Source: MnTg04 sp964568075 (GTDB lineage Bacteria; Pseudomonadota; Gammaproteobacteria; Steroidobacterales; MnTg04). From it: a stretch of 64,000 nucleotides of DNA. Positions 47,340 to 55,075 of this stretch are shown in pieces; position 1 is the first letter of the stretch; the number at the start of each line of letters is the position of its first letter. Where the stretch lies: assembly GCA_964568075.1 (NCBI GenBank), contig CAZMOM010000004.1, forward strand, positions 1-64,000. Reading direction: 5' to 3'. A program made the position numbers and the translations under genes. Under the pieces are notes generated by a model. That model was not told where the DNA came from. It made no database searches and saw only the letters and a list, made by a program, of their open reading frames with translations.

Positions 47340-47682
47340 TGTGCGCTCCCCTGTTTAGTGGCCGGAGGCTCGCCGCCATCCGGATCGTAAAATGATGACC
47401 CAAACGATTGGGTCGTCGCCAATATCCTCAACACGGTGCTCCACTCCTGCCGGCACGAAGAGAAGGTCGCCCGTTAAACAACGAATCTCTCTGGTCGCCG
47501 CGGACAACAACGGCAGCCACTGACAACGACATAGACTTCATCCCGCAGTTGAGGCTGCTGAAAGTCATTATATCTCTACTGCCAGGCGGCCGTGTCGGAA
47601 CAATGCCGCAGAGCGCTGATCATTGGTTTCTTCGACCGGATCGAGCACCTGCTTCAAATCCAGCGTCTTTCCGCTCAAACAT
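47336..47682 (-). pseudogene. Cupin-domain protein, multiply frameshifted
   Basis: No single frame is open, but the minus strand read across frames gives a coherent cupin. LDLKQVLDPVEETNDQRSAA and FRHGRLAVEI come first, then YNDFQQPQLRDEVYVVVSG in another frame. GDLLFVPAGVEHRVEDIGDD and IVWVI follow in a third, and FYDPDGGEPPAT in a fourth. At least three or four indels separate them. The ancestral ATG at 47682 overlaps the stop of the upstream membrane-protein gene, and the ancestral TGA overlaps the RidA-like start. The original operon was therefore fully coupled. Confidence 0.82.
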
Positions 47683-48103
47683 TGTCCTCGGTTTCGTCGA
47701 CATCGACCTGACCCGACATTCTTCTTCGAACATGCGACCAGGACATTCCTATAGCCAGCATACCGGCGAGCATAATCTCAACCAGCCAGGTTATCGCGTT
47801 GCGATTGTCCGCAGAAACCAATCCCCAATCCAGCAACAGCCAGAAAAGGGTCGCAAAAAAGGCGCTGGCCAAAACGAAACCGGCAAACCCCAGCGAGCGC
47901 CTGCCGGCACGAATAAACATCACCCAACCGATCACCAGCACGACGCCGCACAACGCCTGCAGCGCACTGATGGCATCCGGAAGGCTGCTTTTCAGCCAGT
48001 GAAAATAGGAATATCCGGATGGGTTGTAGCTCGCCAGCACCAGTACCAGTGCCATGACAAGCCTGATTAAAAAACCACCCCACGTCAGTCTGTTTTCAGC
48101 CAT
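47675..48103 (-). CDS. Small four-helix membrane protein (possibly DUF6524)
   Basis: A 142-residue protein with about four membrane helices: FLIRLVMALVLVLASY, a short one after NPSGYSYFHWL (ISALQALCGVVLVIGWVMF), FAGFVLASAFFATLFWLLL and AITWLVEIMLAGMLAIGMSW. The tail is acidic. The NPSGYSYFHW motif recalls a small uncharacterised family that I believe is DUF6524, from memory only. It is upstream of the cupin pseudogene and overlaps it. Function unknown. Confidence 0.72.
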   Translation of the reverse strand: MAENRLTWGGFLIRLVMALVLVLASYNPSGYSYFHWLKSSLPDAISALQALCGVVLVIGWVMFIRAGRRSLGFAGFVLASAFFATLFWLLLDWGLVSADNRNAITWLVEIMLAGMLAIGMSWSHVRRRMSGQVDVDETEDNV

Positions 48104-48151
48104 TATCGCTCCCGCCGTGACGACCCACTTGTCGCTTTTGATTCGCGCCGC

Positions 48152-49141
48152 TCAAACCCAGGTTGGCTGGCTCTTGTGCCGTACATTCTTGTCCAGCTGA
48201 AGTTGCCGGTCGGCATGATCCACAATGGCCTGACCTTCCTGCTGGTCCGCAGGGTAAGTGGCGGAACCGGTATGAACGGCCAGTTGCATGACCGACCCCT
48301 GAACATCGTAGGTCAGACCGCCGACCACTTCGCGAATCCGTTTTATTGCCAGGCTCGCCCCGTCCTGCGCAGTCTGCGGCAGCAGAATCAGGAATTCGCC
48401 GCCGCCCGCCCTGGCCAGCACATCGGTCGTTCGCAAGATATTTCGCAACGCTTCGGCAAGGCTCTGCAGGCAGCCGTTCCCGGCCTCCCTGCCAAACTTT
48501 TGATTGATCGAATTAAGTCCGACCAGATCGATCGCGACCACCGAGTAAAGATGTCCATGGCGTTTGGCGAGTCGATGGGTGCGCTGAAGCAGGTTGTTAA
48601 AAGCGCGAATATTGTGCGCACCGGTCAGTGCGTCGAGTACTTCGAGTCTGACTACGCGAGCATCCAGCGCTTCTTGCCGGCTGCGCAGGAACATGACGAT
48701 CGCCAAAGCCGCCACGCCCGGCAATATGAATTGCATCAACTGGTAGCGCGACGACCAGTCCTCAACCACCAGGCCTTGCGACAACAAGGCAAACAAAAGC
48801 AACGCTACGAAATGAAGGGGTAACTGGCGCAAGGCCGCCACGAGCAGCGGCAGCACAGCCAGGCCGTTCAAACCCGCAGAGGCTCCATACCGCCAGACGG
48901 AGGCCGTAACAACTGCGACGGCCAGGAAATTCAGAGTGGGGAGCGACCACCGCTCCTGCTCGCCGCGCCAAACGAGGACCGCTGTCGCGAGACCATAAAC
49001 GAAAAACGCCGCCACGAGCTTGCCGCTGCCTCCCACGTCGAGGTGAAGAAAAAGAAAAGCGCCGAGCAAAGTGACGAACAGGGCATGCAGCCAGCGCACC
49101 TGGCGGCGAGTCGTCGGAATATCGTGCGGCGCTGGTGTCAT
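48152..49141 (-). CDS. Membrane GGDEF-domain protein with degenerate active site
   Basis: A 329-residue protein: five or six membrane helices in the first ~160 residues, then a GGDEF domain. The signature reads RAGGGEFLILLP, so the metal-binding third residue (Asp or Glu) is Gly. The substrate loop is also altered (DLVGLNSINQKFGREAGN instead of a DxDxFKxxND form). The RxxD inhibitory site (RTTD, five residues before GGGEF) is retained. Cyclase activity is therefore unlikely, and c-di-GMP binding as a receptor is possible. Its start overlaps the yibQ stop by 4 bases. Confidence 0.85.
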   Translation of the reverse strand: MTPAPHDIPTTRRQVRWLHALFVTLLGAFLFLHLDVGGSGKLVAAFFVYGLATAVLVWRGEQERWSLPTLNFLAVAVVTASVWRYGASAGLNGLAVLPLLVAALRQLPLHFVALLLFALLSQGLVVEDWSSRYQLMQFILPGVAALAIVMFLRSRQEALDARVVRLEVLDALTGAHNIRAFNNLLQRTHRLAKRHGHLYSVVAIDLVGLNSINQKFGREAGNGCLQSLAEALRNILRTTDVLARAGGGEFLILLPQTAQDGASLAIKRIREVVGGLTYDVQGSVMQLAVHTGSATYPADQQEGQAIVDHADRQLQLDKNVRHKSQPTWV

Positions 49142-49977
49142 CTGGAAATTTCCCGCTCCCGTTGCCGGCTCGCCCGCGCCAGGTTCCAGGCATCCTCCTG
49201 TCTGACGCTGATGACATCAGTCACCTTCACCAGCTCGACGCCCTCCGCCGCCAGGCCCGGCAATACGCGCTCGAGAATAGCGAGCGTTACCGCGTGCGGA
49301 TGGGCAATAACCACAACGCTCCCATGGTCGCGCGCAAAATCCACGGCATCATCGAGCGCCGACCTGATCGCATCCGCCTGCAGCTCATGATCGAGAAATA
49401 TGTCCCGCCGGGTCGCGTTGACCTTGTGTTCGCCTGCCAGCTGCAGCGCCACGGTGTGTGGCGTCGTCCTGCTGTCGACGAAAAAAAGCCCACGCTGGGA
49501 AAGGATATCCATCAACCAGGTCATGTGACCCGGATGGCGGGTCAACAGACTGCCACGATGATTGTTCACACCCTCGACGAACGGCAGCCAGTCGAGATTC
49601 GACTCGACAATCCGCTGCAGTGTTTTTTTGCTCGCATCCAGCGGCACCCCACCCGGTTCGAGCTTTTCTCCAGCCTCCGCTGCCAACGGTAAATGCAGCA
49701 TGACTTGCTTTCCCAGTTCATGGGCCTTGACAGCCAGCGTTTTGCCGAAGGGCGTTCCAGGCAACACCGAGCAGGTAACCGGGCCAGGAAGCTGTACCGC
49801 CCGCAGCCCTTCTTCGTAACGATTACCAAGGTCGTCAATAATGATTGCCATCAGCGGGACAGGCGCCGGCATTTGTGCGGCCACGGCAAATGGGAACGAC
49901 GAAAACATCAGTGCGAACAGCGCCGGGCTCAATCGCTTCAGCCGGAACGACCGGCTCCTTCCGGTACGACTTATCAC
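49138..49977 (-). CDS. yibQ: Divergent polysaccharide deacetylase family protein (YibQ)
   Basis: A 279-residue exported protein with a signal peptide (LSPALFALMFSSFPFAVAAQ) and an NodB-like fold. PLMAIIIDDLGNRYEEGLRAV carries the double Asp, followed by VMLHLPLAAE, GVNNHRGSLLTRHPGHMTWLMDIL, LFFVDSRTTPHTVA and VVVIAHPHAVTLAIL. This is the divergent (DUF610/YibQ) family regularly encoded beside envC, where it is suspected of acting on the cell envelope. It overlaps ctpA by 4 bases. Confidence 0.92.
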   Translation of the reverse strand: MISRTGRSRSFRLKRLSPALFALMFSSFPFAVAAQMPAPVPLMAIIIDDLGNRYEEGLRAVQLPGPVTCSVLPGTPFGKTLAVKAHELGKQVMLHLPLAAEAGEKLEPGGVPLDASKKTLQRIVESNLDWLPFVEGVNNHRGSLLTRHPGHMTWLMDILSQRGLFFVDSRTTPHTVALQLAGEHKVNATRRDIFLDHELQADAIRSALDDAVDFARDHGSVVVIAHPHAVTLAILERVLPGLAAEGVELVKVTDVISVRQEDAWNLARASRQREREISR

Positions 49978-51221
49978 TCGGCTTTGCTATGCAGTATGGT
50001 TCGCTTTTTGACCGTCGTCAGCGCTGTCTTGATCTGGTTGTCTTTCATCAGTGCGTCGAGGCTGATCGAGCCGGTCAGCGACAGCAAAGCAACGCTTTCC
50101 TGATCGTCGGACGTCACGACGATGTCAGGTGTAATGCCGCGCTGGTGGATCGAATGACCCGACGGTGTGAAATACATTGAGGTCGTCAATTTCAATGCTC
50201 CGCCCCCCGATAACGGCATCACGGTCTGTACCGAGCCCTTGCCGAAAGTCTGCGAACCGATAATCGTTGCCCGGTTGAGATCCTTCAGCGCACCCGCGAC
50301 TATTTCGGAAGACGACGCCGTACCCGAATTGACCAGCACAGCCAAACGCGCCCCGTTTAGCAGGTCGCCCTGTTTCGCTCGCATACTGAACCGCGCTTCT
50401 TCGGTTCGTCCTTCCGCGGATACCACGATACCGCGGTCCAAAAAAAGATCGGCCACGTCGATAGCAGAGTCGAGAACTCCACCCGGGTTGTCTCGCAGAT
50501 CAAGCACCAGACCGTCGAGTCGATCGTCACTTTCCGCCAGCAGGCGGTTAAGTGCATCTTCCAGTTCCGCCCCCGTTGTTTCGCTGAACTGCGAAATGCG
50601 CAGGTAGCCGTAACCGGTCTCAAGCAGCCGGCCTTTGACACTGGCCACCCGGATATGCGTTCGCTCCAGATCGAAACTCAGGGGCTCGGCCGCGCCGGGA
50701 CGGCTGATGACGATATTGACTTTCGTCCCGGGACGGCCCCGCATATTCTTTATCGTATCGCTAAGGTTATCGCTGACCACCGGCATATTATCGATGCTGA
50801 TGATTATGTCGCCGCTGCGAATCCCGGCCCGTTGCGCGGGGGTGCCATCAAACGGTGCGACTACAATTACCTGGTTGTTATCAACGCTGACTTCCAGCCC
50901 GACACCACTGTAACTGCCGGCCGTGCTGATCCGGATTTCCTCGTATTCCTCGGCGTCGAGGTACGCGGAATGTGCATCCAGACCGGAAACCATGCCCCGG
51001 ACCGCCATTTCAATCAGCTTTTCGTAGCCAAGCTCATCGACATAATCGGATCTGACTTTATGCAGTACCTCAGCCAGCATCCTCGCCTCGTCAACCGGCA
51101 TCTCATCGGCTGCCAGCTGCCCGTCGTAACGATCAGCCACGACGCCTGTCGTCAGGATCAGCATGAATCCCAGGATCAGTCCCATCGGCAACGCAGCCAG
51201 CGGTCTAAATATTTGTGCCAT
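49974..51221 (-). CDS. ctpA: S41 family C-terminal processing peptidase
   Basis: A periplasmic serine protease of 415 residues. N-terminal signal/anchor (LPMGLILGFMLILTTGVVADR), a PDZ domain (YSGVGLEVSVDNNQVIVVAPFDGTPAQRAGIRSGDIIISID) and the S41 catalytic core. The nucleophile lies in VLVNSGTASSSEIVAGAL and the Lys base in GSQTFGKGSVQTVMPL, with GHSIHQRGITPDI near the end. It sits between envC and yibQ, suggesting a role in controlling murein hydrolases or their partners (inference from known CtpA functions). Confidence 0.94.
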   Translation of the reverse strand: MAQIFRPLAALPMGLILGFMLILTTGVVADRYDGQLAADEMPVDEARMLAEVLHKVRSDYVDELGYEKLIEMAVRGMVSGLDAHSAYLDAEEYEEIRISTAGSYSGVGLEVSVDNNQVIVVAPFDGTPAQRAGIRSGDIIISIDNMPVVSDNLSDTIKNMRGRPGTKVNIVISRPGAAEPLSFDLERTHIRVASVKGRLLETGYGYLRISQFSETTGAELEDALNRLLAESDDRLDGLVLDLRDNPGGVLDSAIDVADLFLDRGIVVSAEGRTEEARFSMRAKQGDLLNGARLAVLVNSGTASSSEIVAGALKDLNRATIIGSQTFGKGSVQTVMPLSGGGALKLTTSMYFTPSGHSIHQRGITPDIVVTSDDQESVALLSLTGSISLDALMKDNQIKTALTTVKKRTILHSKAE

Positions 51222-51323
51222 CGCGAATCACTCGTATTGAATTGCGCCCGAATTTACCACATGGGCACGCGTTTCTGCAGATACCAGGACCTCATTCTGC
51301 CAATTGCCGGGCGCCGGGATCAG

Positions 51324-52463
51324 CTATCGCCGGGCCAGCCATTGGTGCGGATTCAATGGCCGAACACCCAGCCGGATTTCAAAATAAAGCGCCGGCAGGC
51401 TGTTGCCACCACTGTCGCCTACGATGCCAATAGTCTCTCCTGCTTCGACCCAGTCACCGATTTCGCGATACAGCGACTCATTGTGACCATACAGGCTCAA
51501 AAACCCGCCACCGTGTTCGATGACCATCAGCAGGCCCATTCCGGGAAGCCAATCGGCATAGGCCACACGGCCATGATAAACCGCTCTCACCTCGGTGCCT
51601 CTGTCCGCGCCAAGCATGACTCCCTGCCAGCGCAGCCTGCCACCGGCGCGGGGCTGGCCAAAATCATTCAGCAACTGACCGGCCAGCGGCCACCCCAGGT
51701 TTCCCTTTCGGCCGGAGAACGGTTCGCGCACCATGACCGGAAACTCAACCAGCGCACTTCGCAATCCACTGAGTAATCGTTGCAGTTCCCGCTCCTGCAT
51801 TTGCATCATTTCGATTTCTCTGCCACTGCTGTTGATTTGCTCGTCCAGCCTCGCCACGATCACGGCACGTTGTTCCCGGCCCTTATTGAGTTGTCTAAGC
51901 TCCATCTCTCTCTTTTGCTCGAGACGCTCAAGGCGAACGGTTTCCTCCGCCGCGCGGCGGTCGAGCTGACGCAACTGAGCGAGGCCCTTCTCGACGAACG
52001 CGAGCAATTCTGCCCTTTGTTCCGTGATGTAACGGTAATAGGTCATTACCCGCCCGAGCGCCGAAGGATTTTCCTGATTCAGCAACAAGCGAATACGCTC
52101 CTGGCGGCCGCTGATATAAGCCGATCTGAGTTGCCGCCCCAGTTCCTGGCGATGGCCGGCCAGCTCGGCCTGCTTTTCCCTGCGCTGGCCCGCGAGGCTG
52201 AGTTGTTTCCTCCGGCTGTCGGAGAGTTCCTGGTTGGTGCTGCGCAGCAAAACGCGGGTCTTCGCCACGTCAAGTTCGGCATCACGCAGACTGGTTTGGG
52301 CCGCGTCTCTTTTGTCCCGGTTTTTCTCCAGCGACTGCTGAAGTACGCCGATGGCCTGCCGCAGGTCAGCAAGTTCCTTTTTCTGCTTCTCGGAATCCGG
52401 CGAGGCCGACACCGGCACTACCAGCATCAGCGCAATCAAAAAAATTTCCGGTCGAATGATCAT
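51324..52463 (-). CDS. envC: Murein hydrolase activator EnvC
   Basis: A periplasmic activator of cell-division amidases, 379 residues. Signal peptide (FLIALMLVVPVSA), a long coiled coil (about 25–240) rich in Lys/Glu/Arg, and a C-terminal LytM domain. LytM reads GVMLGADRGTEVRAVYHGRVAYADWLPGMGLLMVIEHGGGFLSLYGHNESLY..., where the zinc-binding HxxxD is absent. This is as in E. coli EnvC, so it activates rather than cleaves. The frame is open to 52610, but the ATG at 52463 starts the signal peptide. Divergent from yibN. Confidence 0.93.
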   Translation of the reverse strand: MIIRPEIFLIALMLVVPVSASPDSEKQKKELADLRQAIGVLQQSLEKNRDKRDAAQTSLRDAELDVAKTRVLLRSTNQELSDSRRKQLSLAGQRREKQAELAGHRQELGRQLRSAYISGRQERIRLLLNQENPSALGRVMTYYRYITEQRAELLAFVEKGLAQLRQLDRRAAEETVRLERLEQKREMELRQLNKGREQRAVIVARLDEQINSSGREIEMMQMQERELQRLLSGLRSALVEFPVMVREPFSGRKGNLGWPLAGQLLNDFGQPRAGGRLRWQGVMLGADRGTEVRAVYHGRVAYADWLPGMGLLMVIEHGGGFLSLYGHNESLYREIGDWVEAGETIGIVGDSGGNSLPALYFEIRLGVRPLNPHQWLARR

Positions 52464-52577
52464 CTGGCTGTCGATTCTAAAGTATTTTTTTCGTGCCAAC
52501 AGTACAGCGACCCGCCTGTTTTGCGCTGCTATAATGGCGCGCCGTTTCACCCGGCGCCCGGAGGTGCATACCTGCAG

Positions 52578-53000
52578 ATGCCCCAGATTATTGAATTTGC
52601 TTCGAATCATCCTTATCTGGTCGGCGGTGTCGCTGTGCTCAGCGCACTTGTGCTCAGTAATGAGCTTCGCCTGCGCTCAGGCTCCGGGAAACTGGTCGAT
52701 CCCGCATTGGCGGTTTCGCTAATCAACAATGGCGCCACGATTCTGGATCTCAGGAGCTCGGAAAGATTCGCGACCGGTCACATCGTCGGAGCAAAAAATA
52801 TATCGATGGATCGGCTTGAATCGTCAGCCGACAAACTCAATCGATTCAAAGACAAGCCTGTATTGGTTTACTGCGATACCAGCGCAAGCTGTAACAAGGC
52901 TCTTTCGATACTGAAGCGTGTTGGCTTCGGCCAGGCGGTAGCGATTCGTGGCGGCTTGCAAGCCTGGACGCAGGAAAACATGCCACTGGTTAAAGATTGA
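52578..53000 (+). CDS. yibN: Rhodanese-like protein YibN
   Basis: A 140-residue protein with one N-terminal membrane helix (YLVGGVAVLSALVLS) and a rhodanese domain (ATILDLRSSERFATGHIVGAKNI, then PVLVYCDTSASCNKAL with the active-site Cys, and IRGGLQAWTQENMPLVK). It opens the yibN–secB–gpsA run known from Gammaproteobacteria; the glutaredoxin gene (grxC) often found between yibN and secB is absent. GGAGG lies about 12 bases before the ATG. Confidence 0.93.
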   Translation: MPQIIEFASNHPYLVGGVAVLSALVLSNELRLRSGSGKLVDPALAVSLINNGATILDLRSSERFATGHIVGAKNISMDRLESSADKLNRFKDKPVLVYCDTSASCNKALSILKRVGFGQAVAIRGGLQAWTQENMPLVKD

Positions 53001-53025
53001 AGCAGATTAGTTTAAGGACCCGGTA

Positions 53026-53493
53026 ATGACTAAACAGAATACAGGTGCGGTGGAAAGCGACCGGCAAAAAAAACCGATTGCCTTGCAAAAAATCTATCTC
53101 AAAGACTGTTCGTTCGAGTCGCCAAATTCCCCGGCGGTATTTACCGAGCAATGGAGCCCGACTGTTCAGCTAAACATGCAGTCGAGCAGCTCGCTGGTCG
53201 GGGAAAACACTCATGAAGTCGTCTTGCGTACCACGCTGGAAGCCAAGCTGGGCGACAAGACTGCGTTGCTGGTAGAAGTTGTGCAGGCGGGTATATTTGA
53301 GATCCGGACCGAATCGGAGGAAGAGCTGAAATCTTGGCTCGCCGTCCGTTGCCCGGAGATACTTTACCCTTATAGTCGGCAGGTAATATCCGATCTTGCG
53401 ACCCAGGGAGGGTTTCCGCAGCTGCTGCTGCAGCCAATGAATTTCGAAGAGCTCTTCGCACGGACCGATGCCGCCAAGACGGCTGTCAATTAA
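53026..53493 (+). CDS. secB: Protein-export chaperone SecB
   Basis: A cytoplasmic tetrameric chaperone that keeps preproteins unfolded for SecA. 155 residues: IALQKIYLKDCSFESPNSP, TEQWSPTVQLNMQ, FEIRTESEEELKSWLAVRCPEILYPYSRQVISDLATQGGFPQLLLQPMNF. All are signature SecB blocks. An AAGGA site precedes the ATG. It is directly upstream of gpsA, as in E. coli. Confidence 0.96.
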   Translation: MTKQNTGAVESDRQKKPIALQKIYLKDCSFESPNSPAVFTEQWSPTVQLNMQSSSSLVGENTHEVVLRTTLEAKLGDKTALLVEVVQAGIFEIRTESEEELKSWLAVRCPEILYPYSRQVISDLATQGGFPQLLLQPMNFEELFARTDAAKTAVN

Positions 53494-53507
53494 AGGCGGA
53501 CAGCAGA

Positions 53508-54536
53508 ATAAAAGAAAAACCCGACAAAACGATCAGCGTGCTCGGCGCAGGGTCCTGGGGCACTGCGTTGGCCATTCAGTTCGCACGCAAGGGCCGGCCG
53601 GTTTTGCTTTGGGGTAGGGACAGTAAACAACTTGGGAAGCTGAAACGCGACCGGCGAAATCAAAAGTATTTACCGGACGCAGAATTCCCGCCATCGCTGC
53701 AGATCGAAAACGTCTTGGCTGGTGCCGTCAAAATGGCCGACGATCTCTTGCTGGTCGTGCCCAGTCACGGCTTCCGCGCATTGCTGACAACGCTGAAACC
53801 GCTGCTCAAAGATGGCCACCGAATATCATGGGCCACCAAGGGGTTTGAACTGGATACTGGTAAACTCCCGCACCAGGTGGCCGGTGAAATACTGAACAAC
53901 CAATACCCACTCGCTGTCCTGTCGGGGCCAACGTTTGCCGCGGAAGTCGGATCCGGTCTGCCGACAGCGATGACGGTAGCGTCAAACGATGACGATTTCG
54001 CGCGCGAACTGGCCGAGGAGATATCCGATGACACTTTTCGCGCTTATACATCTGACGACGTGATCGGCGTAGAAGTCGGTGGCGCCGTAAAGAACGTTCT
54101 GGCGATCGGCGCCGGTGTCTCGGATGGTCTCGGTTATGGATCCAATACAAGAATCGCGTTGATTACACGCGGCCTGGTTGAGCTGCGCAGGCTGGGACAG
54201 GCGCTGGGTGCGAAACCGGAGACATTTATGGGTCTGGCGGGAATGGGTGACCTGGTCCTGACCTGTACCGACAACCAGTCCCGGAACCGGCGAATGGGTC
54301 TGGCACTCGCGGCAGGCAAAACCCCGGACGCAGCGGCAAAAGAGATTGGCCAGGTGGTCGAGGGCGTGCTTGCGGCCAGGGCAGTTCACCAGGTCTCAAT
54401 GCAACACCAAGTGGAAATGCCGATCTGCGAACAGGTTTACCGGATACTTTATCAGGGCGCCGCGCCCGAATCGGCGGTACGCGCCTTGATGACCCGGCAA
54501 TTGAAAAGTGAAGGCGACCCGACGCAGGACGCATGA
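53508..54536 (+). CDS. gpsA: Glycerol-3-phosphate dehydrogenase [NAD(P)+]
   Basis: Reduces dihydroxyacetone phosphate to sn-glycerol 3-phosphate for phospholipids. The nucleotide loop is SVLGAGSWGTALAIQFA, with VVPSHGFRALL, WATKGFE, LSGPTFAAEVG, GGAVKNVLAIGAGVSDGLGYGSNTR and TCTDNQSRNRRMG as further family blocks. The first usual start codon, GTG at 53538, would fall within the first beta-strand just before LGAGSWG. The frame is open upstream without ATG, GTG or TTG nearby. An ATA at 53508, preceded by AAGGCGGA, would restore a normal N terminus (KEKPDKTISVLGAG). I give that start tentatively. Confidence 0.85.
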   Translation: MKEKPDKTISVLGAGSWGTALAIQFARKGRPVLLWGRDSKQLGKLKRDRRNQKYLPDAEFPPSLQIENVLAGAVKMADDLLLVVPSHGFRALLTTLKPLLKDGHRISWATKGFELDTGKLPHQVAGEILNNQYPLAVLSGPTFAAEVGSGLPTAMTVASNDDDFARELAEEISDDTFRAYTSDDVIGVEVGGAVKNVLAIGAGVSDGLGYGSNTRIALITRGLVELRRLGQALGAKPETFMGLAGMGDLVLTCTDNQSRNRRMGLALAAGKTPDAAAKEIGQVVEGVLAARAVHQVSMQHQVEMPICEQVYRILYQGAAPESAVRALMTRQLKSEGDPTQDA

Positions 54537-54575
54537 ATTTCGGCCGCGGCGCTTTTCCGCCCGCGACTATTCCCA

Positions 54576-55040
54576 TTATCGTCCACCTTCGAATCCCAGC
54601 TGCCGCCAGGCCTCGAACACAACGACCGCAGCGGCATTAGCAAGGTTGAGGCTGCGATTGTCAGGCCTCAGGGGGATCCTGAGTCTGCGTTCGACCGGAA
54701 CCGAATCGATCAGGCTTTCCGGCAGGCCACGGGTTTCCGGCCCAAAAAGAAACGCGTCGCCTGCTCGAAATGCAGGCGAATCGTATGGCGTCGGCGCCTT
54801 GGTGGAGAGCGCAAACAACCGTGGCGTACCAATCTGATCCAAACAATCCGGCAAGGAATCATACTGTTTTACGCTGGCAAATTCGTGATAATCCAGCCCG
54901 GCGCGGCGCAGCCTGGGTTCATCCAGTTCAAACGGCATGGGTTTGACCAGGTGCAGTTGTGCGCCGGTGTTAGCACACAGGCGTATAATGTTGCCGGTAT
55001 TCGGCGGGATTTCCGGCTGATACAAAATCAAGTGAAACAT
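54576..55040 (-). CDS. trmL: tRNA (cytidine(34)-2'-O)-methyltransferase TrmL
   Basis: A SPOUT-fold methyltransferase that 2'-O-methylates the wobble base of tRNA-Leu isoacceptors. 154 residues from the ATG at 55040, the normal length. It starts MFHLILYQPEIPPNTGNIIRLCANTG, and the knot region includes LFGPETRGLPESL and RIPLRPDNRSLNLANAAAVVVFEAWRQ. The frame is open upstream to 55145, but this overlaps the divergent pyrD gene. Convergent with gpsA. Confidence 0.94.
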   Translation of the reverse strand: MFHLILYQPEIPPNTGNIIRLCANTGAQLHLVKPMPFELDEPRLRRAGLDYHEFASVKQYDSLPDCLDQIGTPRLFALSTKAPTPYDSPAFRAGDAFLFGPETRGLPESLIDSVPVERRLRIPLRPDNRSLNLANAAAVVVFEAWRQLGFEGGR

Positions 55041-55075
55041 ACGCGTCTTGACGGGTAAGGAACGATAGGGATTGT

